Below, piece by piece: positions 18,231-27,923 of a DNA stretch of 64,000 nucleotides. The stretch is from contig NZ_JBEVTG010000001.1 of assembly GCF_040513375.1 (NCBI RefSeq), forward strand, positions 1,302,001-1,366,000, read 5' to 3'. Origin of the DNA: Flagellimonas_B algarum (lineage in GTDB: Bacteria; Bacteroidota; Bacteroidia; Flavobacteriales; Flavobacteriaceae). The first letter of the stretch is position 1, and each line of letters opens with the position of its first letter. A model generated the notes under the pieces. It was not told the origin of the DNA. It did no database searches and saw only the letters and a list, made by a program, of their open reading frames with translations. The translations under genes and the position numbers were made by a program.

Positions 18231-19094
18231 TCAATCCAAACGGTAGGTGTAGAGATTCCTGCCTTTGGTTTTTGATTGTTCGTCTGCTACCAACAGGGTT
18301 TGCTCATCGAGAAAGCAGACCGATTCGATTTGCGTTTCGTATTTGAAATACACGGTTTCCATCGTTCCTTTTGCAATGGCATCGAAGGAAAAGTCACGAA
18401 TGAGGTAAACGTAGCCATATCCCAACAAGGCAATGGTCGATCCCGAAGGGGAAATCGCGGCCGCAGTGACGGAGCAATGGTCTTTTTCAGTACACAGGAC
18501 CAAGGTGTCCAATAATTCCGCTTCGTATGTTCCAGGGGTATCCGGAACCCGATATACCAGTGTTTTCCCATTATAGGGGCGGGTCCTGTTCTTCGTGAAG
18601 ATATAGAGGAAATCGCCATGATGGAAAAAGCCTTCCGTATCATAAAGCATATCGCTCTTTTTTGGGGGGAATTTTTGCTGCTCCGGATAAGAGAATGCGA
18701 TTTTCCCAGCCTTGATCTTGTTTCCTTTTTCCGTTGTCGGGTTCGGTAATTTGTAGATAACGAGATCGGTCCGTTGGTTCGCATTGTTGCCGAAATCACC
18801 GATATATAGGTGTCCTGAGGCATCTCTGGTCAAATCTTCCCAATCGGTGTTTTTCGCGTTTTTAACTTCTAGATCGCGGATCAACATCCCATCGAGTCCG
18901 ACTTCGTAAATATGGTCTTTGTTGCCATTGTCCTCAATGACCCAAGCTTTGTTGTCTTCGTAAACGGCTATTCCTGAAACCTCACTGAGCTTATTCGGAA
19001 AACGGCCTTGGAATTCGAGTTTACCATACCAATCTTGTTGTGCACAAGACTGCATAAAGACAAACCCCAACAACAACAGCAGCCATTTATTCAT
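18231..19094 (-). CDS. Propeller-like lipoprotein (SdiA-regulated-like)
   Basis: Lipoprotein of 287 residues (MQSC, Cys17). The body has repeating beta phrases typical of YncE/SdiA-regulated-type propellers: SEVSGIAVYEDNKAWVIEDN, LTRDASGHLYIGDFGNN, SMLYDTEGFF-like and ESVCFLDEQTLLVADEQS. No catalytic residues are obvious, so it may bind a ligand at the cell surface or in the periplasm. Its start overlaps the end of the upstream GyrI-like gene by 8 bases, so the two are translationally coupled and probably work together. Confidence 0.78.
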   Translation of the reverse strand: MNKWLLLLLGFVFMQSCAQQDWYGKLEFQGRFPNKLSEVSGIAVYEDNKAWVIEDNGNKDHIYEVGLDGMLIRDLEVKNAKNTDWEDLTRDASGHLYIGDFGNNANQRTDLVIYKLPNPTTEKGNKIKAGKIAFSYPEQQKFPPKKSDMLYDTEGFFHHGDFLYIFTKNRTRPYNGKTLVYRVPDTPGTYEAELLDTLVLCTEKDHCSVTAAAISPSGSTIALLGYGYVYLIRDFSFDAIAKGTMETVYFKYETQIESVCFLDEQTLLVADEQSKTKGRNLYTYRLD

Positions 19095-19992
19095 CGCCCT
19101 CTTTTATCGGAAGATAGATTTCGGCCCGCCATTCAATTTCATTACCCCCCATATTGGGGTTGTTGAAAAAGAATTCGATGGGTTTGGGTTCGACGGCAAT
19201 GTTATGGGTTTTAGCATAGTCCAAAAGGGCATACCAGGCGCGATCCGAGGTGATGTAATTTCCATTATAGACCGCTTTGAGTACTTTTTTCCCGAAAAAC
19301 CGCTTGTATTCGATTTCGGGATACTCGGGTAGTTTTTCGGATCGGATGATGGGGTAGCAAAAATTGTATTTCAAACTATCCGTCTTTCTGTTCCAATCAA
19401 CGACTTCAACAAAGGGCAGGCCATTCAGTTCAACTTGGTTTTCGACCAGTACGGAGCTTAAAAAAGGATAGTTGCGCATCATGCCCGAGGCTTTTTCCAT
19501 TTGGGTTCCCGTGACCGGGATGTAGGCGCAAAAGGTCGATGGTAATTCATCTTCCCCAACGATGGTAACTTTGAAATTCTTGATATGTTCTTGCAGCACG
19601 GTATTGAATTCCAACAAGGTCTTGCGGGTACGCTTCTCGAATTCGGTATCGGAAAAAGGAACTTGCAGTTTGTTGGCGAAACTGTGGTCAAGGTCTTTGA
19701 CGTTGACTATGATTTTCGAGGTCGAGTCGGTCAAGGGCACGATATTCCAATCGTAGCGGTTGATCGAATCCCCGAATTTCAAAAATTGGGAAATTTCGTT
19801 AAGGTCAGCGGCTTGTTCAAGGTCGCCCTTGTTTTCCAAAGAACGGTGCCAGGTCTTGATGGTTTGGTTGATGGCCCCGGCAAAAGTCTTCACCTCAAAG
19901 CGAACGGTATAGTCGGACGGTTTGATGAACAAATACCAAATGAGCCCCCCAAGGAGCACGATAAGGAGCAAAAAAAACGATTTTCGTTTCAT
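19087..19992 (-). CDS. Membrane-anchored GyrI-like / effector-binding protein
   Basis: Protein of 301 residues with one N-terminal membrane helix (FFLLLIVLLGGLIWYLFI) and the rest outside the cytoplasm. The C-terminal 150 residues look like the GyrI/BmrR-type effector-binding fold, with FCAYIPVTG early and RAWYALLDYAKTHNIAVEP, then NEIEWRAEIYLPI at the end, matching the closing strand of such domains. The N-terminal half resembles a SRPBCC-like polyketide-cyclase module seen with GyrI domains in Bacteroidota. A small hydrophobic ligand is the likely partner. It is 24 bases downstream of the haloperoxidase gene on the same strand and overlaps the propeller lipoprotein gene, so read-through from the large operon is possible. 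Confidence 0.75.
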   Translation of the reverse strand: MKRKSFFLLLIVLLGGLIWYLFIKPSDYTVRFEVKTFAGAINQTIKTWHRSLENKGDLEQAADLNEISQFLKFGDSINRYDWNIVPLTDSTSKIIVNVKDLDHSFANKLQVPFSDTEFEKRTRKTLLEFNTVLQEHIKNFKVTIVGEDELPSTFCAYIPVTGTQMEKASGMMRNYPFLSSVLVENQVELNGLPFVEVVDWNRKTDSLKYNFCYPIIRSEKLPEYPEIEYKRFFGKKVLKAVYNGNYITSDRAWYALLDYAKTHNIAVEPKPIEFFFNNPNMGGNEIEWRAEIYLPIKEGDE

Positions 19993-20016
19993 AATCTTTG
20001 ACGCTAAAAGTTGCTT

Positions 20017-21345
20017 CTACTGATTAGAGGTCATCTGTAAGTTATCGACTACGAATTGCCCTAAATCACGGCCTTGTTTCACACCGACCTCGACGGCTGC
20101 CCGGTAATGGATCCCACCATACATACGACTGATAGCCGCTTCATCGGCTGCTTGCCTGAAGGAGGTGAACGACCGGACGGGAAGGCCATAGGCTACTTCG
20201 GTATCGTCATCAAATGCGAACCCATCTCCATAGATACTGGTCAATGCCGTAGCCGCAGCCCCAGAGACCACGCTATGACCACTGGTATATTCTGGAAACG
20301 GAGGGGTTTGCAATACCGGCTCCCAACTATCGTCAATGTGTTCGTTGATCAAGGTTTCGGGTCGTATCAGGTTACTTCGGTATTTTTCATCCCAACAGCT
20401 GATAAAGGCATCGGCGATGGCGATCGACGTTTTGGTGTAGGTGTAGACCGTACCCATCAAATCGGAGTCGGTTTTTTTGGCGGCGATCTTTGCAATGCCG
20501 ATCCAGTGAGCCCCTGGTGTAATTTTTTTGGTGGCGAACATCAAATGCCCCCTGGTGACGGAAACATAAGGGTTACAGTCCCAGAATTGGGCTATGGCCA
20601 CTTCTTCGGAGGCATCCCCTTTGGCGGTGATTTCGTTACTGATGTCATAGACTTCTTTGACTTCCTTATAGAAGTCCGAACCCTCTTCCATGGAAAACGG
20701 AGGAGGAGGTGTCGGTCTGAACTGATTGGATGAGTCGATAACGAACGGACGGATCTTGTTCCAATGGGGTTCGATACCGCTCATGTATGCCGGTGGGGTC
20801 GGTTGCCAGCGTGAAGGATCTTCGGAGTCGACCGAGAATTTGGGCATGGTACGCGTTTGCTTGTAATTGTCTTTGTCCATCCATTCCGCTACATGTTCGG
20901 CGACCACCAAGCCATACGTTTTCGACTGTTCGAATACTTCATTATTGCGATCGCTCCAAATAGCATACAGACTATCCCTAAAGGTCTCGATACGATCTTC
21001 TGAAAAAATGAGCCGTTTGCTCAAATCCATATGGGCGACCAAGGCAGCAACATCGTGGTTGACCGACTCGGAATCCGGATTTGGGATGGGGCTGAAATCG
21101 CGGAGTTGCCCTGCCAAAGACGTATGCCCCTCGTTTTTCAATGCCAATATCTCATATGCGGCGATATTCGGATAGGCATAGATCCGGCTGGCTACCGGGG
21201 GTGAAAAAATGTCGTGGATCATGACTTCGGTGACCTTATCGACCGATTCATGGTAATCTTGAGGAGTAATCACTAGCGGTTCGTTCTTCTTACATGAAAC
21301 GAAAACCATCAACCCCATCACTACGTACCCCAATCTCATTTTCAT
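20017..21345 (-). CDS. Vanadium-dependent haloperoxidase, lipoprotein
   Basis: Lipoprotein of 442 residues (VFVSC, Cys18) of the PAP2/vanadium haloperoxidase fold. The vanadate-binding residues are seen in order: KYRSNLIRP (near 320), TSGHSVVSG (Ser355-Gly-His) and SRMYGGIHYRAAVEVG (Arg near 406, His near 412). These enzymes oxidise halide with hydrogen peroxide, and the same fold also covers acid phosphatases; the length, the single-domain form and the R-P spacing fit bacterial haloperoxidases, including iodoperoxidases known in Zobellia. Which halide is used cannot be told. It is the last gene of a tight minus-strand series behind three ASPIC proteins, only 7 bases from the nearest, so it is very likely co-expressed with them. 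Confidence 0.88.
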   Translation of the reverse strand: MKMRLGYVVMGLMVFVSCKKNEPLVITPQDYHESVDKVTEVMIHDIFSPPVASRIYAYPNIAAYEILALKNEGHTSLAGQLRDFSPIPNPDSESVNHDVAALVAHMDLSKRLIFSEDRIETFRDSLYAIWSDRNNEVFEQSKTYGLVVAEHVAEWMDKDNYKQTRTMPKFSVDSEDPSRWQPTPPAYMSGIEPHWNKIRPFVIDSSNQFRPTPPPPFSMEEGSDFYKEVKEVYDISNEITAKGDASEEVAIAQFWDCNPYVSVTRGHLMFATKKITPGAHWIGIAKIAAKKTDSDLMGTVYTYTKTSIAIADAFISCWDEKYRSNLIRPETLINEHIDDSWEPVLQTPPFPEYTSGHSVVSGAAATALTSIYGDGFAFDDDTEVAYGLPVRSFTSFRQAADEAAISRMYGGIHYRAAVEVGVKQGRDLGQFVVDNLQMTSNQ

Positions 21346-21352
21346 ATTCGTT

Positions 21353-24300
21353 TTATTTAGTGGTTAATCGATACACTTGGGCCTTGTCATCATTGAACGT
21401 GGCCAATAAATATTGTTTTTTCCTATGGCCGATCATCGTCAGATGGCGTAAGGATCGTTGGGTAAAATCCAACCCTAGGACACTGCCGCTGATCACGGAG
21501 CCTTCATTTTCGATCAGCGCCCCCGGAAAGGAGTCGAACCGCCCGTGATAGGGTTTTACACCGAAATAATTGCCCCCGACCAAGACCTCATCGGCACCGT
21601 CACCATCGAAATCAGCGGTAACGAATGCAAGCAATGGGGCCACTTGGAGTGTTTCGGGGAATGCCTCGAATCGGAACACCCCGTTTTGGTTTCTCAAGAA
21701 TCCGGATCGCAGCTCGTCAACCTCAAGGGTAGTGGCCTTTTGAAGGGCGTCCTGTTCAAAGAGCCTTTCGACCGGTTCTCCCGCAAACTCGCGATACGCG
21801 TTGAACTTTTTTCTCAAGAAAACCAGTTGCGATGCTAGCCCGTCTAAGCCCTCTAAGGTATAATATTGCCCTTCTTTTTCAAAGACCGTCACGGTTTCCG
21901 TCTGCCCGTTGTCATCGAAATCGGCGCACAACAATTTAAGGGGATAACGTTTTGATGCTTTGAATTTACTATTCGTACCCCAGTTCCCTAAGAGGTAATC
22001 GGTATCACCGTCACCATCGATGTCAAAGGGGTGGATACCCTGCCATAGCCCGTTTAACCGCAGGTCGGAAGTTTCTTTGAACGTTCCTTGCAGGTTCTTG
22101 AAGAAAAGCGGTGACATCCATTCCCCAACGATGATCAGATCAGTGGTGCCGTCCTTATCGAAATCATCCCAGAGCGCATCGGTGATCATGCCCTGTCGTT
22201 CCGATTCGATTTTTTGGTGGATGCTGAACCGACCTTCGTCGTTTCGCAACAGATAGGAGGGTGTTTTTTGTCCGAATTTACCAGTGGCCGAATGACAACC
22301 GACAAAAAGGTCTTGATCGCCGTCCTCATCAAAATCAAAGGCCTTCACTACGGAAACGTTTTCAAAATATTCGGGAATTTCCTGTTTGGTGAAGGAGCTG
22401 TCTTGACCTTGATAATAGGAATCGATCAGTGCGCGGGCCTTTCCGAAAAAATCGGATCCCCCGGTACCGATGAACAGGTCATTACGGTCATCACCATTCA
22501 AATCGGTGATCAGGGCCGCCACATCTTCCTTGATCGAATCGTGGGCCATGGCCATCATTTTGGAACGAATATAGCTTGAATCGGCTTGTAAATAGATCTG
22601 GGAGGGCTTGAACTTAGATCCCCCGAAAAAGAGATCTTCTTTGCCATCACCGTTCAAATCGCCATAGGCTACGGCCGGCCCCCTATCGGATACTTGATAC
22701 GGAATCAGCTTTTCGCGATTGAAGTGTGAATAGTTGTCTTCTTCATGTCGAAAATCAATACCCAAGTCGTTTTGCACCAGTTCGAACATGGGCGATTTCG
22801 GATTTGTTTTGGCCTCAAGCGGCGCACTACCTTGTGGATCAAGGGTCAGGGTCTGGTTCGTTTCAAGCTCTCGAAGGACTTTGAAGGTATTGTCGGGCCA
22901 AATGATCTTGAGGGAGTCGATTTGATCGGTGCGACCGAACCCAAAATGGACCATGGGTTCGGAAGTAGCTTGAAAACCGCGACTTGGAAACAACTCCTTG
23001 AACTGTACCCCATCGTCAGTGTAAGCGAAAACCTTGGTGCCGATCCCGAAAGTGTTCGGCGCCTTATAGTTGAACCGTAGCTTTAAGTAATTGGCCTTTT
23101 CATTGGTTTTGTTGACGTAAAGGGTCGGTGTCCGATTCAAATTGTTCGCAATCAAATCGATATCGCCGTCGCCATCAAGGTCACCCATGGCCGTAGCCCC
23201 CGATAGTAAGGTGTCTTTTTTGATCCAGGCATCGCTCATATCGCTGAAGGCGAATCCTTTTTCACCCTTGAATACATAGTTGTGTACATTACCCGTGGGC
23301 ATTAGTTCAAGGGCTTGTTGGTCGACCAACTTCGTATTGCTGATTTTATTCTTGATTTGCTCGCTCGAGACGAATTTGATGAAATCGAGGTCGTTGGGGC
23401 GTTTCGGAATGCCATTGGAAACAAAAAGGTCTTGTTGGCCATCTTGATCATAATCGGCGAAAAGGGCACTCCAGCTCCAGTCCGTCGCGGCTACCCCGCT
23501 CATGAGCGCCGTTTCCATAAACCGACCATCCGGTTGGTTGACGAACAACATGTTTCGGGTGAATTGATAATGGTATCCGTAGCGCTCGATACGCAGTTTT
23601 TGGGTTTGGATATTGTCATCACCTTCTGATGATTTTAATGCGATTTCCGATTCGGGCAGCATGTCCAACGAAATAAGATCGGGCAAACCATCATTGTTGA
23701 TGTCGGCTACGTCGTTACCCATTGAAAACCGACTGGTATGGCCAAAATGGTCGCGAAGGCTCTCGGTAAACGTGCCATCGCCATTGTTGACATAGAAATA
23801 ATCGTCTTCATGGAAATCATTGCCAACGTAGATGTCGGGATCGCCATCTTGATCGAAATCCGATATGGCGAGCCCAAGGCCATAGCTGTTAATGCCACCG
23901 AAAATTCCGGCCGCCTCACTGACGTCGACGAATTTACCGTTGTCGTTGCGAAGTAATTTATCCCCGGTTTCATAATTCCGGTCCAATCTGAGGTCGGCAT
24001 GGCCAAAAGAGTTCTGGGTATGTACGGCGTGGTTCAATAGGTACATATCGAGATCCCCGTCGAGGTCATAGTCGAAGAAAGCGGCATTCGAACTGTACGA
24101 ATCGAAGTCCAACCCATACGTAGCGGCACTCTCGGCAAAGGTGCCGTCACCGTTGTTGATATACAATTCATTGAAACCGTTGAAGCCATTGATACCCACA
24201 ACGGCACAGACATAGATATCGAGCCATCCATCACCATTGACGTCGGCCATGGTGCTACCGGTATTCCAACTGGCATTGCCGGCCACTCCCGCCGAATCCG

Positions 24301-24589
24301 TTATATCCTCAAATTGCAACCCGCCTTTATTGAGATAGAGTTTGTTCTTGACTTGATTGCCGGAGAGGAAGACATCAGGGAGGCCATCATTATTGATATC
24401 CCCCAGGGCGACGCCCCCACCATTATAAAAATATAAATAGTCCAAGATGTTCAAGTCATCGGATTCGGTTAGGTCGTTCGAAAACGCGATTCCGGTTTCA
24501 TCGGATTCCGGGGTACTGAACAACGCTCCTTCCTTTTTGCAATTCAAAAAAAGGATGCCAAGGGCCAGAATGAGGGTGGATCTATTCAT
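21353..24589 (-). CDS. FG-GAP/VCBS repeat and ASPIC/UnbV lipoprotein, copy 3
   Basis: Surface or periplasmic lipoprotein of 1078 residues (LNC, Cys17). Residues about 45-440 carry many FG-GAP/VCBS calcium-binding loops of the form DxxxDGxxD, for example DINNDGLPDVFL and DYDLDGDLDMYL. About residues 496-580 form the ASPIC/UnbV module, with GIGTKVFAY, SRGFQATSEPMVHFGFG and IWPDNTFK. The rest is a second series of FG-GAP repeats. Such proteins form propellers and usually bind rather than catalyse. Its start overlaps the end of copy 2 by 8 bases, and it closely parallels copies 1 and 2 from the first repeat onward (shared phrase FYNGGGVA), pointing to tandem duplication. It is followed directly by the haloperoxidase gene. 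Confidence 0.92.
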   Translation of the reverse strand: MNRSTLILALGILFLNCKKEGALFSTPESDETGIAFSNDLTESDDLNILDYLYFYNGGGVALGDINNDGLPDVFLSGNQVKNKLYLNKGGLQFEDITDSAGVAGNASWNTGSTMADVNGDGWLDIYVCAVVGINGFNGFNELYINNGDGTFAESAATYGLDFDSYSSNAAFFDYDLDGDLDMYLLNHAVHTQNSFGHADLRLDRNYETGDKLLRNDNGKFVDVSEAAGIFGGINSYGLGLAISDFDQDGDPDIYVGNDFHEDDYFYVNNGDGTFTESLRDHFGHTSRFSMGNDVADINNDGLPDLISLDMLPESEIALKSSEGDDNIQTQKLRIERYGYHYQFTRNMLFVNQPDGRFMETALMSGVAATDWSWSALFADYDQDGQQDLFVSNGIPKRPNDLDFIKFVSSEQIKNKISNTKLVDQQALELMPTGNVHNYVFKGEKGFAFSDMSDAWIKKDTLLSGATAMGDLDGDGDIDLIANNLNRTPTLYVNKTNEKANYLKLRFNYKAPNTFGIGTKVFAYTDDGVQFKELFPSRGFQATSEPMVHFGFGRTDQIDSLKIIWPDNTFKVLRELETNQTLTLDPQGSAPLEAKTNPKSPMFELVQNDLGIDFRHEEDNYSHFNREKLIPYQVSDRGPAVAYGDLNGDGKEDLFFGGSKFKPSQIYLQADSSYIRSKMMAMAHDSIKEDVAALITDLNGDDRNDLFIGTGGSDFFGKARALIDSYYQGQDSSFTKQEIPEYFENVSVVKAFDFDEDGDQDLFVGCHSATGKFGQKTPSYLLRNDEGRFSIHQKIESERQGMITDALWDDFDKDGTTDLIIVGEWMSPLFFKNLQGTFKETSDLRLNGLWQGIHPFDIDGDGDTDYLLGNWGTNSKFKASKRYPLKLLCADFDDNGQTETVTVFEKEGQYYTLEGLDGLASQLVFLRKKFNAYREFAGEPVERLFEQDALQKATTLEVDELRSGFLRNQNGVFRFEAFPETLQVAPLLAFVTADFDGDGADEVLVGGNYFGVKPYHGRFDSFPGALIENEGSVISGSVLGLDFTQRSLRHLTMIGHRKKQYLLATFNDDKAQVYRLTTK

Positions 24590-27500
24590 TGAAACTGTAT
24601 ACGCGTGGGGTCTTATCGTTTATGGCCGCGATAAGGAACTGGCGTCCTGATCGATCTTTGAAGGTTTTGAGGTATTTTACTTCTTCTTTGATGGCAAAGC
24701 CACTTTTGTCATATTCCTGCCAGGTGAAACCCATCTTACCATCCCCTAGCAACACATTTCCGAAACTTGCATCCAGTCTGGAGAATTGCGGTTTGAATTC
24801 AAAATTGTTTCCTGCCAAGATGAGATCCAGGTTTCCATCCCCATTCAAATCCTTGCAACTTACATCGCACACACAAGAAAACTGAACCCGTGGGGGTAAG
24901 GGTTTAATACTGAAATGACCTCCTCCGTTGTTCATGGCGATGACCGATTTCGAAGTGATGGCCGTTTTGACTATGGAGTTCTCCAATACGTTCTTAGGGA
25001 ATAGTTCGTCTATGGTACGTGAGGCATAATCGGAAGCCTTGAGGTTTTCCTTTTTCAACGAAACCAGTTGATTGGTGACTTCTTTTTTCTGGTGGATCGG
25101 ATAGTCCTTGCCTTGATCGGAAATGGTCACGATCTGTTCGATGGTACCGTTGTTATCGAAGTCATTGATCCAAATTTTCATGATCTGATCGTCCGTAGGG
25201 CGGTAATGTAGGTTTTCCCCTTGATTCCCTAAGATCAAGTCCATATCACCGTCATTGTCCAAATCGGCCGTTTCGACGGTATTCCACCATCCGGTAAGGC
25301 TATCGAGCGATGAAGGGATCTTCGCCAATCTTCGACCGGTGTTCTTGTAAATTTTCGGGCTGTCCCATTCGGAGGTGACCAAAAGGTCTTCTTTATTGTC
25401 CCCATCGATATCGACCCATGTCGAACCGGTCACCATGCCGGCATTTTTCAAATCGTAGGCCAATCGTTCGGTAGCATCGACGAATTCGCCATTGCCTTTA
25501 TTTTCCAAAAAGAGATGGTCTGGCGAAACACCATAGACCCCAACGACACTTCGTGAGCCGATGAACACGTCGATATCCCCGTCTTTATCGAAATCGGATG
25601 GTGAGATCGTGGCGATGTTTTTAAAAGTGGCCGGCAATTTGGTCGTTGCTTTCGAAAAGTTGCCCTTGCCATCGTTCAGATACAAGCGCGGAACATACGC
25701 TTTTTGTTTGTTGACGTTATTACCCCCTGAACCGACCATAAGGTCTTGATCACCATCGCCGTCAGCATCGAAAAAAGCTGCTGAAACGTCTTCAAAAGGG
25801 GCGTCGTCTTCAAAAACCTGTGAAGGTTTCGGCCGCAGTTTTCCATTGCCGGAATGTTTATAGACCATGGCCGACTGGTTATGGGCGCCACCAAGGAACA
25901 CATCTTCATGCCCGTCGCCATCGACATCGGCAATGGCCAGGGCAGGGCCTTCTTGTGACAATTTTTTGTAGATAAGGCCCTCGTAGTCGAAATCATTGTA
26001 GTTGTCTTCTTGATGGGCGTATAGGTTCGGGGTGGTAAGTTCACTAAGATAAGTCTCGCTTACTTCCGTATCCGTTATCACATAGGTTTCGCTGGCCAGA
26101 GCTTGATCAACGGTCAACACTTGGTTTGCCTGTACATCAACCAATTTTTGCGTCTTGTCATTTGGCCAAACCACACGGATGGAGTCCAACTTGGTGCTCG
26201 CACCCAGACCGAGGGTCATCGTATAATCAATGGAAGATTGGAACCCCCTGGAGGGAACCAATTCTTGGTGTACGATATTGCCATTGAAGTAAAACGTAGC
26301 CGAAGCGCCAATGGCAAAGCGGTTTTGGCCCTCACCGGTGAATTTCAACTGCAAGTAGTTGTGGTCGCTCTGTGATTCGGTATTGTTTCGATACAAAAAG
26401 GTCTCGGTGTTCACATTGTTGATCACCAGGTCGAGGTCACCATCGTTGTCGAGATCACCATATGCCGCCCCATTCGACCGAGTGGGTAAATCAAAGCCCC
26501 ATGCTTCGTTCGCTTTGTCAAAAGTAATGTCACCGTTATTCTTGTATGCGTAGTTGGGTTGGGGTTTGATCGGCATTTTGGCAATGATGGAATCAATGGA
26601 TTCCTTGCGCCCGGTCAGTGCCATTTTTTGAATGATTTCATTGGCGAAGAAGTCGACGAAATCGAGATCGGTCAGGTCGTGATTGATTCCATTGGTGACG
26701 AAAATATCTTTAAGTCCATCATTGTCCATATCGAAAATGAGCCCGGCCCAACTCCAATCGGTAGCGTCGATGCCACTGTAATAGGCCACTTCGGAAAAGG
26801 TGCCGTTGCCGTTGTTCAGTTGCAAGGTATTTTGGATGTACTGCTGATAAAAGTCCTTACTTCGTTTGAGTTCAAAAACATTGTACCCTTCGAACTCCAT
26901 GACCGATTTCACGCGCTGTTCCGGTTCTGGGAGCATATCGGTGATGAAGATGTCATTGTTTCCGTCGTTGTTGATATCGGCAATGTCAATACCCATGGCC
27001 GAAAGGCTAAGGTGCGAGGTGTAGTCTTTGATCTCTTCGGTAAACGTACCGTCTTTCTGATTGATATAGAGATAATCACGCTCGTAGAAATCATTGGAAA
27101 CATAGATATCAGGATATTGGTCTTTATTGATGTCAGTGACCAATACGCCAAGGCCGAACCCTATGAGACTGCCATAAATACCCGCTTCTTCGCTAACATC
27201 GGTAAAAGTGCCATTGTCGTTACGCAATAACATGTCACCCACTCCTTTGAAGATATCCGGAACACCTTCCCAATCTTGGGCACGGACCTCCCGTTGTTCG
27301 GCATAGCCCAGGCTACTCACCGGAATATTGCTATTGTTCAGGATATAGGCGTCGAGGTCACCGTCTTTGTCATAATCAAAGAACGAAGCGTGGGTTGAAA
27401 ACCCGGTCTTGGCCAAATTGAATTCGTGCGCCCTTTCGGTAAAGGTGAGGTCGCCGTTATTGATGTAGAGATCGTTATCGTGGTTATTGCCTTCCAAATT

Positions 27501-27923
27501 ACCGGCGTTACTCACATAGATATCCAAAAGGCCATCTGCGTTGATATCGGCCATGGTCACTCCGGTCGACCAAGGTTTGTTGCCTTCGATACCGGCACTT
27601 TTCGAGATGTCTTCGAATTGAAGGTTGCCCTTGTTCAAATACAGCTTGTTCGGCTGCATGTTACCGGTAAGGTAGATGTCAGGCAGTCCGTCATTGTTAA
27701 TATCCCCAATAGCTACACCACCGCCGTTATAAAAATTACGGTATTTGAAAATGTTGAAGTTCTTTTGGTTTTCAACGGCATTGACGAAGTCGATGCCCGA
27801 TTCTTCGGGAGATAATAAGGTGAACAAGGTATCTTCTTGCTCTTGCCCATCGGTTTCTTCGTTGTCGGCACAGGCACTGAATACGAGTAGTGCCCCTATC
27901 AATATGTTGTGATATACCCTCAT
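24582..27923 (-). CDS. FG-GAP/VCBS repeat and ASPIC/UnbV lipoprotein, copy 2
   Basis: Lipoprotein of 1113 residues (FSAC, Cys18) with the same plan as its two neighbours: signal, first FG-GAP block (about 55-460, for example DINNDGLPDIYL and DYDKDGDLDAYI), ASPIC/UnbV module (about 520-610, with AIGASATFYFNG, SRGFQSSIDYTMTLGLG and VVWPNDKTQ), second FG-GAP block to the end. It lacks a type IX secretion C-terminal domain, so lipid anchoring should hold it in place. It overlaps copy 1 by 4 bases (ATGA) and copy 3 by 8 bases, so the three are translationally coupled. An acidic stretch after the lipobox (DNEETDGQEQEDT) could act as a surface-export-type tag, which is inference. Confidence 0.92.
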   Translation of the reverse strand: MRVYHNILIGALLVFSACADNEETDGQEQEDTLFTLLSPEESGIDFVNAVENQKNFNIFKYRNFYNGGGVAIGDINNDGLPDIYLTGNMQPNKLYLNKGNLQFEDISKSAGIEGNKPWSTGVTMADINADGLLDIYVSNAGNLEGNNHDNDLYINNGDLTFTERAHEFNLAKTGFSTHASFFDYDKDGDLDAYILNNSNIPVSSLGYAEQREVRAQDWEGVPDIFKGVGDMLLRNDNGTFTDVSEEAGIYGSLIGFGLGVLVTDINKDQYPDIYVSNDFYERDYLYINQKDGTFTEEIKDYTSHLSLSAMGIDIADINNDGNNDIFITDMLPEPEQRVKSVMEFEGYNVFELKRSKDFYQQYIQNTLQLNNGNGTFSEVAYYSGIDATDWSWAGLIFDMDNDGLKDIFVTNGINHDLTDLDFVDFFANEIIQKMALTGRKESIDSIIAKMPIKPQPNYAYKNNGDITFDKANEAWGFDLPTRSNGAAYGDLDNDGDLDLVINNVNTETFLYRNNTESQSDHNYLQLKFTGEGQNRFAIGASATFYFNGNIVHQELVPSRGFQSSIDYTMTLGLGASTKLDSIRVVWPNDKTQKLVDVQANQVLTVDQALASETYVITDTEVSETYLSELTTPNLYAHQEDNYNDFDYEGLIYKKLSQEGPALAIADVDGDGHEDVFLGGAHNQSAMVYKHSGNGKLRPKPSQVFEDDAPFEDVSAAFFDADGDGDQDLMVGSGGNNVNKQKAYVPRLYLNDGKGNFSKATTKLPATFKNIATISPSDFDKDGDIDVFIGSRSVVGVYGVSPDHLFLENKGNGEFVDATERLAYDLKNAGMVTGSTWVDIDGDNKEDLLVTSEWDSPKIYKNTGRRLAKIPSSLDSLTGWWNTVETADLDNDGDMDLILGNQGENLHYRPTDDQIMKIWINDFDNNGTIEQIVTISDQGKDYPIHQKKEVTNQLVSLKKENLKASDYASRTIDELFPKNVLENSIVKTAITSKSVIAMNNGGGHFSIKPLPPRVQFSCVCDVSCKDLNGDGNLDLILAGNNFEFKPQFSRLDASFGNVLLGDGKMGFTWQEYDKSGFAIKEEVKYLKTFKDRSGRQFLIAAINDKTPRVYSFNE

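Noticed and set aside
26559..27230. Long plus-strand open frame (223 codons) opposite the second ASPIC gene, and similar ones at 28451-28984 and 22214-22579
   Set aside because: They are antisense shadows. Asp/Gly/Asn-rich calcium loops on the minus strand keep the opposite frames free of stops; the translations have no domain, signal or start support.
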